Source: JASJHI01 sp965371355 (lineage in GTDB: Bacteria > Actinomycetota > Acidimicrobiia > Acidimicrobiales > Ilumatobacteraceae). From it: DNA of 18,404 nt. The stretch is taken from positions 1-18,404 of the forward strand of contig CBDUYD010000047.1 of NCBI GenBank assembly GCA_965371355.1, in the 5' to 3' direction. Made by a program: the position numbers and the translations under genes. The notes below the pieces were generated by a model. That model searched no databases. It was not told the DNA's origin and saw nothing but the letters and a program-made list of their open reading frames with translations. Positions 7,201-13,109 of the stretch are shown here, in pieces. The first letter of the stretch is position 1, and every line of letters begins with the position of its first letter.

Positions 7201-7218
7201 TGTTACCAGACGGTAACA
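7201..7218. promoter_or_regulatory. Perfect inverted repeat TGTTACC-AGAC-GGTAACA, candidate operator
   Basis: Two perfect 7-bp arms flank a 4-bp spacer, ending 24 nt before the ATG at 7243. The symmetry and AT-rich outer ends are typical of dimeric repressor sites such as those of the TetR family. The right arm also contains TAACAT (7214-7219), which could serve as a -10 element, so a bound repressor would block it. No cognate TetR gene lies in the window. The other regulator present, of DtxR type, recognises a different consensus. Confidence 0.5.
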
Positions 7219-7242
7219 TGGAGGTGTCCGAGGAGTTCTGAG

Positions 7243-7677
7243 ATGCTACGAAACCACCACTACCACCATTTCCACTACGACCACCTGCGGAACGCACCGC
7301 TGTTCGAAGACCTTGATCGCGCCGAACTCGAAACACTCGGCCGGGCGGTCACCGAACTCGATCTCCCACCGGGACGTCGACTGATCGCCGAGGGATCCCG
7401 CGGTCGCGACATGTTCGTCGTCGTCAGCGGCACCCTCGAGGTCACCCGCGATGGCGCGCACGTCGCCGAGATCGGGCCCGGCGAGTTCGTCGGCGAGATG
7501 GCCCTGCTGACCGGCGACGAGCGCAATGCCACCGTTACCGTCGCCACCCAGGCGCGGGTGCTGCACGTCGACGGGCGCGGCCTGTCGACGGTGCTCGACG
7601 CCCCGCAGATCGCCGCCAAGATGCTGCACGTCGTGGCTCGGCGCGCAGCCGACAACTCGGCGCTCGCCCACGCCTGA
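7243..7677 (+). CDS. Stand-alone cyclic-nucleotide-binding (cNMP/CRP-like) domain protein
   Basis: This 144-aa protein consists almost wholly of one CRP/cNMP-binding beta-roll: APLFEDLDRAELE, then MFVVVSGTLEV, and the phosphate-binding cassette GEMALLTGDERNAT. Glu85 and Arg94, which contact ribose and cyclic phosphate in CRP-like domains, are present. There is no helix-turn-helix, kinase or channel region, so it must act on a partner. The N-terminus is histidine-rich (HHYHHFHYDH, residues 5-14), which might bind metal. The ATG at 7243 is preferred over the longer open frame because AGGAG at 7231-7235 precedes it by 7 nt and domain homology starts there. It lies 76 bp after the patatin gene, behind a hairpin and an inverted repeat, so it is probably separately controlled, though read-through is possible. 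Confidence 0.85.
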   Translation: MLRNHHYHHFHYDHLRNAPLFEDLDRAELETLGRAVTELDLPPGRRLIAEGSRGRDMFVVVSGTLEVTRDGAHVAEIGPGEFVGEMALLTGDERNATVTVATQARVLHVDGRGLSTVLDAPQIAAKMLHVVARRAADNSALAHA

Positions 7678-7687
7678 CCGATCAACC

Positions 7688-7702
7688 CGTCAGGAGCTGA
7701 CG
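7688..7702. terminator. Short hairpin between convergent genes (CGTCAG-GAG-CTGACG)
   Basis: A perfect 6-bp stem with a 3-nt loop lies 11 nt after the stop of the cyclic-nucleotide-binding gene and covers the last codons and stop of the DtxR-type gene. It could serve as a terminator for the plus-strand gene. The stem is short and there is no U-tract, so the call is tentative. Confidence 0.3.
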
Positions 7703-8349
7703 AGGATCCGTTCGCTCGCGAACGCGCCGACACCGATGTGGTGCCCGTCGATCACGATCGTGACCGTGCCGTCGGGTGACATCGCGGTGACCACACCACT
7801 ATTGCCCGGCAGGATCGCCGAACCTTCGAGGAACTCGAGCAGACCCGGCGCGAACTCGAGCTCCTCTGTGATCCGTCGGACGATGAACGTGCCACCGACG
7901 GTGATCTCCGCCAGCGGCTCGGCCTCGGGTGCCTCGTAGTTCGTACCCGGTATCGGGTTGCCGTGCGGGCATGTCGTCGGGTCGCCGAGAAGGTTGACCA
8001 GCGCACGCTCGACCGAGTCGCTGATCACGTGTTCCCAGCGGCCGGCCTCGTGATGCGCCTCGGCCCACGACAGCTTCAAGATGTCGGTGAGGAACCGCTC
8101 GGCGAGCCGGTGTCGGCGCACGACCTGTATCGCCAGCTCCTGTCCCACCTCGGACAGCCGGATGCCGTCGTCGGACGTGATGAGTCCCTCGGCCTCGAGG
8201 CGCTTCATCATCTCGCTGACCGCCGGTCTGCTCACCTGGAGCCGTTCGGCGATGCGCGCCTGGATGACGTCGACGTCATCCTCGTCGAGTTCGTAGATGC
8301 ATTCGCAGTATTCCTCGAACGCGGGGTGGTGTTCCCCAGTGATCGCCAC
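7690..8349 (-). CDS. DtxR/IdeR/MntR-family metal-dependent transcriptional regulator
   Basis: This is a 219-aa protein. An N-terminal winged helix-turn-helix (about 10-70) contains IAERLQVSRPAVSEMMKRLEAEGL. The dimerisation/metal-binding domain (about 71-140) contains RHRLAERFLTDIL, AHHEAGRWEHVIS and PTTCPHGNPIPG. A C-terminal FeoA/SH3-like domain follows. By alignment to DtxR, the ancillary-site ligands correspond to His80, Glu84 and His99, and Glu106/His107 match Glu105/His106. The DtxR primary-site Cys102 is replaced by Gly103, and Met10 appears to be Glu13. The family represses iron or manganese uptake genes when metal is bound; which metal this one senses is unclear. The GTG at 8349 is chosen because TAGACT lies 6 nt upstream. 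It is the last gene of the CoA-transferase/PhoX/DtxR run, 34 bp after the PhoX-like gene. Confidence 0.92.
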   Translation of the reverse strand: MAITGEHHPAFEEYCECIYELDEDDVDVIQARIAERLQVSRPAVSEMMKRLEAEGLITSDDGIRLSEVGQELAIQVVRRHRLAERFLTDILKLSWAEAHHEAGRWEHVISDSVERALVNLLGDPTTCPHGNPIPGTNYEAPEAEPLAEITVGGTFIVRRITEELEFAPGLLEFLEGSAILPGNSGVVTAMSPDGTVTIVIDGHHIGVGAFASERILVSS

Positions 8350-8355
8350 GTTCGG

Positions 8356-8361
8356 AGTCTA
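8356..8361 (-). promoter_or_regulatory. Candidate -10 element (TAGACT) for the DtxR-type gene
   Basis: On the minus strand TAGACT ends 6 nt before the GTG at 8349, with no Shine-Dalgarno between. This suggests a leaderless transcript of the regulator, independent of the upstream PhoX-like gene. Confidence 0.45.
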
Positions 8362-8383
8362 CCGACGAGTTCGCGGCCGGGTG

Positions 8384-9955
8384 TCAGGTCGTGGCGTCGC
8401 CGTCGGCGGAACCGCCGCCGCCACCCGCGTCGTCGGCTGAGCCCCGGTTGCGGAAGTAGAGCAGCGCACCACCGGCCGCCGCCACCGCGGCCACACCGAT
8501 TCCGATGCCGACGACCACACCGTTTCCGTCACCGCCGTCACCGCCGTCGCCGCCGTCGTCGTCATCGTCGTCGGATGCCGCGACCTGGGCGAGGGTGGTG
8601 GTCGGCGACTGGATGCTCGTCGCGGGCGGATCTGTCGGGGGCGGCTCTGTGGCCGGCGGTTCGGTGGGGGGTGGATCGGTCGTCGGCGCGGCGGTCGTCG
8701 TGGGAGCCGCTGTCGTCGTGGTCGTTGCGGCCTGCTCGATACCCCGGAACGGACCGGAGATCTCGTAGGTGATCCCTCCGGTCGCGGGCCCGGTCTCGAT
8801 CGCCGGGTTGATCTCCGGGAGCGTCTTGATCGTCGGACCGCGCTGGCTCGAGAAGTAGAGGCGGTCCCGGCGCGGGTTGAACGCGGGGCCTGTGATCTCG
8901 CTGTCGTCTTGGCCGACGACCTGGAGGAACGGCGACAGCGTGCCGTCGGGGGTGATCAAGACGATGCGCATCTGCCCGCCATCCTCGGCGATGAACAGGT
9001 CACCCGTACCGTCGTCGACGGTGATGTTGTCGACGCCGAACAGTGGTGACGTGCCCTCCTCGACGTCGTCGGGCACCGCCCGATAAACCTCGGAGTACAC
9101 GTGCGAACGGAGGTCGATCGCGTGGACGACGTGGTCGAACTTCGTGCAGAAGTACACGAAGCCCTCGTGGTACCAGATGCCCTCGCCGCCTGCGAAGAAC
9201 GTCGCGTCCGGAACCTGCTCGCGCGGCGGCGCCGACGCGCCCGAGGGGTGCGGAACCACTGCCCACGTGACCGTGTTGTCCGGGGCGACGATGGCTGCCT
9301 CGAGCAGTCCCGCCGAGAGGTCGGGATACGCGGTCGGCGTGTACCGGTACAGAAGTCCGGTGGGGTGGTCCTGGGTGAGGTAGAGGCGCTCGTCGACCGG
9401 ATCGACGGCGGCCGCCTCGTGCGCCCATCGTCCCATCGCCGGGTGGACGACGGCGTCGCGCTCCCCACTCGGGTCGCACTCCCAGACCAGACCCTGCTCG
9501 CCGGCCAGGTCCTCCTCGCACGAGAGCCATGTGCCCCAGGGCGTCGGCCCACCGGCGCAGTTGGCGATGCTGCCGGTCAGGATCGGGTAGGCGTCGATGA
9601 CCGTGCCGTCGGCGGCGTAGTGGACAGCGCTCACGCCTCCCGCTCCGGCGATGAAGACCTCGCTGTTGACCGTGTGGTACCAGCCGCCTTCGCCGTCGTC
9701 GAACGTCGCCGCGCCGTCGGGGAAGACATGCCATGGGTAGCCCGTTTCACCGACCGGCTCACCCGCGATCGCGACCACCCGGGAGGAGAATCCCGGCGGG
9801 AGAATGATGCCGTTCTCGTCGGGTGCGATTGCGGCGATCGAGCCGTAGGGGCCGCCATCGGTCGCGGGCGTGGCCGAGGCGCCGGTGAACGACGGCAGGG
9901 CCACGGCGCCTCCGGCGCCGATCAGCCCGGCGCGTAGGAAGTTGCGACGATCCAC
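8384..9955 (-). CDS. PhoX/DUF839-family Tat-exported protein with C-terminal membrane anchor
   Basis: This 523-aa protein begins with a Tat signal (DRRNFLRAGLIGAGGAVALPS, split about residues 2-22). The body (about 30-385) is a beta-propeller of the PhoX/DUF839 type: GGPTPWGTWLSCEED, RWAHEAAAVD, LYLTQDHPTGLLYRYTP, GIWYHEGFVYFCTK, DNITVDDGTGDLFIAED and LYFSSQRG. Known PhoX proteins are Ca/Fe-dependent alkaline phosphatases; many DUF839 members are untested. The C-terminus has a Thr/Pro-rich stalk (about 395-440), an Asp run, Gly-Asp repeats, one hydrophobic helix (VVVGIGIGVAAVAAAGGALLYF, split about 471-492) and a Gly-rich tail. This predicts an exported enzyme tethered to the membrane at its C-terminus. 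AGGAGG 5 nt before the GTG fixes the start. It lies 51 bp after the CoA-transferase gene on the same strand. Confidence 0.88.
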   Translation of the reverse strand: MDRRNFLRAGLIGAGGAVALPSFTGASATPATDGGPYGSIAAIAPDENGIILPPGFSSRVVAIAGEPVGETGYPWHVFPDGAATFDDGEGGWYHTVNSEVFIAGAGGVSAVHYAADGTVIDAYPILTGSIANCAGGPTPWGTWLSCEEDLAGEQGLVWECDPSGERDAVVHPAMGRWAHEAAAVDPVDERLYLTQDHPTGLLYRYTPTAYPDLSAGLLEAAIVAPDNTVTWAVVPHPSGASAPPREQVPDATFFAGGEGIWYHEGFVYFCTKFDHVVHAIDLRSHVYSEVYRAVPDDVEEGTSPLFGVDNITVDDGTGDLFIAEDGGQMRIVLITPDGTLSPFLQVVGQDDSEITGPAFNPRRDRLYFSSQRGPTIKTLPEINPAIETGPATGGITYEISGPFRGIEQAATTTTTAAPTTTAAPTTDPPPTEPPATEPPPTDPPATSIQSPTTTLAQVAASDDDDDDGGDGGDGGDGNGVVVGIGIGVAAVAAAGGALLYFRNRGSADDAGGGGGSADGDATT

Positions 9956-9960
9956 TCGGT

Positions 9961-9966
9961 CCTCCT
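9961..9966 (-). promoter_or_regulatory. Strong ribosome binding site (AGGAGG) for the PhoX-like gene
   Basis: On the minus strand AGGAGG precedes the GTG at 9955 by 5 nt and decides this start. It is one of the few full Shine-Dalgarno sites in the window and fits translation from an operon mRNA. Confidence 0.7.
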
Positions 9967-10006
9967 GGGGTCTGGTCGTCCGGACGGTAGCCGCGGGCGG
10001 CGCGTT

Positions 10007-11299
10007 TCAGTCGAGCGACCCGATGGCGAGGCCGTGACGCCGCGCCGCGGCAGCCAGGTCGTCGCGATGGTCGGGATGCGCGATCCGGATCAGCGCCTCG
10101 GCGCGCTCGGCGATGGTGCGAGCGCGCAGCTCGGCGACGCCCCACTCGGTGACCACCTTGTCGACCGTGTTCTTCGGCGTCGTCACGACGTCGCCGGCGG
10201 CGAGTTGGGGCACGATCCGCGATTGCCCGTCCGACGTGGTCGAGTGCAACACGACGAATCCCTGCCCGCCATTGGAGTAGATCGCGCCCCGGGCGAAGTC
10301 GTTCTGGCCACCGGACGACGAGTAGTACCGGCCGCCGATCGTCTCGGAGGCGCACTGGCCGAGGAAGTCGACCGACAGTGTCGCGTTGATCGAGACGAAG
10401 TCGCGTTCCTGGGCTATCAGCCGGGGATCGTTGACGTACCGCACCGCGTGCAGTTCGATCGCGGTGTTCTCGTGGAGGAAATCGTTGAGGCGCTGGGTGC
10501 CGAGGGCGAACGTCCCGACCGTCTTGGTGCGGTTGATCTGCTTGCGCACCCCGTTGACGACCCCGCGCTCGATCAGGCCGACGACGCCGTCGGACAGCAG
10601 CTCGGTGTGCACGCCGAGATCCCGATGATCCTCGAGCGCCGCCATGATCGCGTTGGGGATCGCGCCGATGCCGGTCTGGATCGTCGCGCCGTCCGGAATC
10701 CGCTCGGCGATCAGCGCGGCGATGCGCCGGTCGTCGTCGCCCGACCTGCTCGGCTGCACCTCGATCAGGTTCCGATCGCTACGGCACCAGCCGGCGACCT
10801 GCGAGCGGTGGATCTGGTTGCGGCCGAACGTGCGCGGCATCGCGTCGGTCGCCTCGAGGAAGAATCGTGCCCGCCCGATGAAGCTCGCCGAATAGTCGGC
10901 CGAGACCCCGAGCGAGAAGTAGCCGTGGCGGTCGGGAGGCGACGCGGCGCAGAGCACGAGCGGGTCGGGCGCCCGCGACCTCATCAACGCGTAGACCTCC
11001 GAGAAGTGCGACGGTACGAGCCCGATCGTGCCGGCGGCGAAGCAGGGTCGCGTGATATGCGAGAGGAAGTACGAGATGTGACGGAGCGAGTCGCCGTACT
11101 CGCCGCGCAGGTACGGACGATCGTGGAGCACGTGCATCTGGTGCACGCGCACGCCGTCGAGCGCGCCCTCGGCAGCGGCGTCCTCGATCGCGTCGAGCAC
11201 CGCGGTTGGTTCGCCGTTGGCGAGCGGCACGATCAGCTGGGTGCCCGGCCCGATCAGATCGAGGACGCCACTGGCGGAATCTGTCGCGGGTTCGGTCAT
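10007..11299 (-). CDS. Acetyl-CoA hydrolase/transferase family protein (4-hydroxybutyrate CoA-transferase type)
   Basis: This 430-aa protein has the two-domain class I CoA-transferase layout at usual length. The N-terminal part contains VHQMHVLHDRPYL and LVPSHFSEV. The C-terminal part contains GIGAIPNAIMAAL and LGVHTELLSDG, with Glu233 at the position that forms the glutamyl-CoA thioester intermediate, then SSSGGQNDFARGA and TPKNTVDKVVTEWGVAELR. Relatives move CoA between acetyl-CoA and short acids such as 4-hydroxybutyrate, or hydrolyse acetyl-CoA. The exact acid cannot be told from sequence. It is the first gene of a minus-strand run with the PhoX-like and DtxR-type genes, and is divergent from glnS by 56 bp. 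TACCGT lies 9 nt before its ATG. Confidence 0.9.
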   Translation of the reverse strand: MTEPATDSASGVLDLIGPGTQLIVPLANGEPTAVLDAIEDAAAEGALDGVRVHQMHVLHDRPYLRGEYGDSLRHISYFLSHITRPCFAAGTIGLVPSHFSEVYALMRSRAPDPLVLCAASPPDRHGYFSLGVSADYSASFIGRARFFLEATDAMPRTFGRNQIHRSQVAGWCRSDRNLIEVQPSRSGDDDRRIAALIAERIPDGATIQTGIGAIPNAIMAALEDHRDLGVHTELLSDGVVGLIERGVVNGVRKQINRTKTVGTFALGTQRLNDFLHENTAIELHAVRYVNDPRLIAQERDFVSINATLSVDFLGQCASETIGGRYYSSSGGQNDFARGAIYSNGGQGFVVLHSTTSDGQSRIVPQLAAGDVVTTPKNTVDKVVTEWGVAELRARTIAERAEALIRIAHPDHRDDLAAAARRHGLAIGSLD

Positions 11300-11308
11300 C
11301 GTCGGGCC

Positions 11309-11314
11309 ACGGTA
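11309..11314 (-). promoter_or_regulatory. Candidate -10 element (TACCGT) for the CoA-transferase gene
   Basis: On the minus strand TACCGT ends 9 nt before the ATG at 11299 in the 56-bp divergent gap, and no Shine-Dalgarno is evident. The facing glnS signal, CATACT at 11341-11346 (9 nt before its ATG), fits the consensus less well. Confidence 0.4.
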
Positions 11315-11355
11315 GCGCTGCGTTCGTGTCCGGCGATCGGCATACTGGATCGGCC

Positions 11356-13065
11356 ATGAGTGCCCCCGACGAGAAGTCCGACCAGAAGTCCTCGGTAGCG
11401 AACATCGTCCGCGACGTGGTGATCGCCGACAATGCGGCGGGCACGTTCGACGGCCGGGTCCGGACGCGATTTCCCCCCGAGCCGAACGGGTACCTGCACA
11501 TCGGCCACGCGAAGGCGATCACCGTGAACTTCGATATCGCCGCCGACTTCGGTGGTGTGTGCAATCTGCGGTTCGACGACACCAACCCGACGACCGAGGA
11601 AGCGGGCTTCGTCGAGGGGATCGTCGACGATCTCGCCTGGCTCGGGTTCGTGCCCGACGGCGGGCCGCTATACACGAGCGACTACTTCGCACAGCTCTGC
11701 GAGTGGGCCGAGCTGTTGATCGCCGACGGTCTCGCCTACGTCGACGAGCAGGACGGCGCGACGATCTCCGCGCAGCGCGGTGGCTACGGACAGCCCGGGG
11801 TCGAGAGCCCGTACCGCGACCGGCCGATCGAGGAGAACCTCGACCTGTTCGCCAGGATGCGCGACGGGGAGTTCGCCGAGGGGTCGAAGGTGCTGCGAGC
11901 GAAGATCGACATGCAGCACGAGAACATGCAGATGCGCGATCCCGTGATGTACCGGATTCTCGATCGCCCGCACCACCGCACCGGCGACGCGTGGAACGTA
12001 TACCCGACCTACGACTGGGCGCACGGTCAGAGCGACGCGATCGAGGGTGTCACCCATTCGCTGTGCAGCCTCGAATTCGACTCGCACCGGCCTCTGTACA
12101 ACCACTTCCTCGAGCACCTGCCGCTGCCCTACGACCAGCCGCGCCAGACCGAATTCGCCCGCCTCGAACTAACCCACACGATCACCTCGAAACGCAAGCT
12201 GATGCGACTCGTCGACGACGGCACCGTCGACGGGTGGGACGATCCGCGGATGCCGACGCTGTGCGGACTGCGTCGACGCGGCTACCCGCCATCCGCGATC
12301 CGCGAGTTCTGCAGGTTCATCGGCGTTTCGCGTACGAACAGCCGCAACGAGATCGAACTGCTCGAGTCGTTCGTGCGCACCGAACTCAACCGTGTCGCCC
12401 AGCGTCGGATGGCCGTGCTGCGGCCGCTCAGGGTCGTCATCACCAACTGGCCGACCGACGCGTCGGGCGACCCGGTGGTCGAATGGGTCGATCTGGTCAA
12501 CAACCCCGAGAACCCGGCCGACGGGACGCGCACCGCGCCGTTCTCCGGTGTGCTCTACATCGAACAAGACGACTTCCGCGCCGAGCCGCCACCGAAGTAC
12601 TACCGCCTCACGCCGGGCCGAGAGGTGCGGCTGCGGGGCGCCTACTTCGTCACAGCGCACGACTACGTCACCGACGCCGCCGGCGAGATCACCGAGGTGC
12701 ACGTCACCTACGACCCCGAGACCCGCGGCGGTAGTGCCCCCGACGGTCGCAAGGTGAAGTCGACGATGCACTGGGTATCGGCCGAACATGGCGTCGACGC
12801 GACGGTCGCCCTGTACGACCGCCTGTTCACGGCCGAGATCCCCGGCGAGGCGACGGGCGATGTGTTCGACGACCTCGACCCCGACTCGATCGAGGTGCTC
12901 CGCGGCTGCAAGCTCGAGCCCTCGCTCGCCGACGTCGAACCCGGGCAGGTCGTGCAGTTCGAGCGTCTCGGCTACTTCGCCGCCGATCCTCGCGAACCCA
13001 TGCTCTTCCACCGCACGGTGGGGCTTCGCGACGAGTGGGCGAAGATCCAGAAGCGCCGAGGGTGA
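11356..13065 (+). CDS. glnS: Glutaminyl-tRNA synthetase
   Basis: This 569-aa protein is a class Ic synthetase. FPPEPNGYLHIGHAK (about 39-53) contains the HIGH signature in the PEPN context that marks GlnRS as opposed to GluRS. ITSKRKL at 276-282 is the KMSKS-type loop. DDPRMPTLCGLRRRGY and FCRFIGVSRTNS follow, then the beta-barrel anticodon-binding domains (YIEQDDF, YRLTPGREVRLRGAYF). Length agrees with bacterial GlnRS without extra domains. It charges tRNA-Gln directly with glutamine in the cytosol. Most actinobacteria lack GlnRS and use GluRS plus GatCAB, so its presence is notable and suggests acquisition in this lineage. The ATG at 11356 is chosen as the first start consistent with the family N-terminus; there is only a weak GGA Shine-Dalgarno. 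Confidence 0.96.
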   Translation: MSAPDEKSDQKSSVANIVRDVVIADNAAGTFDGRVRTRFPPEPNGYLHIGHAKAITVNFDIAADFGGVCNLRFDDTNPTTEEAGFVEGIVDDLAWLGFVPDGGPLYTSDYFAQLCEWAELLIADGLAYVDEQDGATISAQRGGYGQPGVESPYRDRPIEENLDLFARMRDGEFAEGSKVLRAKIDMQHENMQMRDPVMYRILDRPHHRTGDAWNVYPTYDWAHGQSDAIEGVTHSLCSLEFDSHRPLYNHFLEHLPLPYDQPRQTEFARLELTHTITSKRKLMRLVDDGTVDGWDDPRMPTLCGLRRRGYPPSAIREFCRFIGVSRTNSRNEIELLESFVRTELNRVAQRRMAVLRPLRVVITNWPTDASGDPVVEWVDLVNNPENPADGTRTAPFSGVLYIEQDDFRAEPPPKYYRLTPGREVRLRGAYFVTAHDYVTDAAGEITEVHVTYDPETRGGSAPDGRKVKSTMHWVSAEHGVDATVALYDRLFTAEIPGEATGDVFDDLDPDSIEVLRGCKLEPSLADVEPGQVVQFERLGYFAADPREPMLFHRTVGLRDEWAKIQKRRG

Positions 13066-13094
13066 CCCGCGGTCCGCTGACGCTCGATCACCGG

Positions 13095-13100
13095 TAGCTT
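13095..13100 (+). promoter_or_regulatory. Candidate -10 element (TAGCTT) for the arylsulfotransferase-like gene
   Basis: TAGCTT ends 9 nt before the ATG at 13110 in the 44-bp gap after glnS. It suggests an own, near-leaderless promoter rather than co-transcription with glnS. Confidence 0.4.
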
Positions 13101-13109
13101 GCGCCGACG

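Noticed and set aside
8525..8575. CCG/GTC-rich repeat tract, considered as a CRISPR or tandem-repeat element
   Set aside because: It is coding low complexity (Gly-Asp and Asp runs) of the PhoX-like protein; there is no repeat-spacer structure.
10034..11359. 441-codon open frame on the plus strand
   Set aside because: It is antisense to the CoA-transferase gene, whose motifs are clear; the composition is that of a shadow frame.
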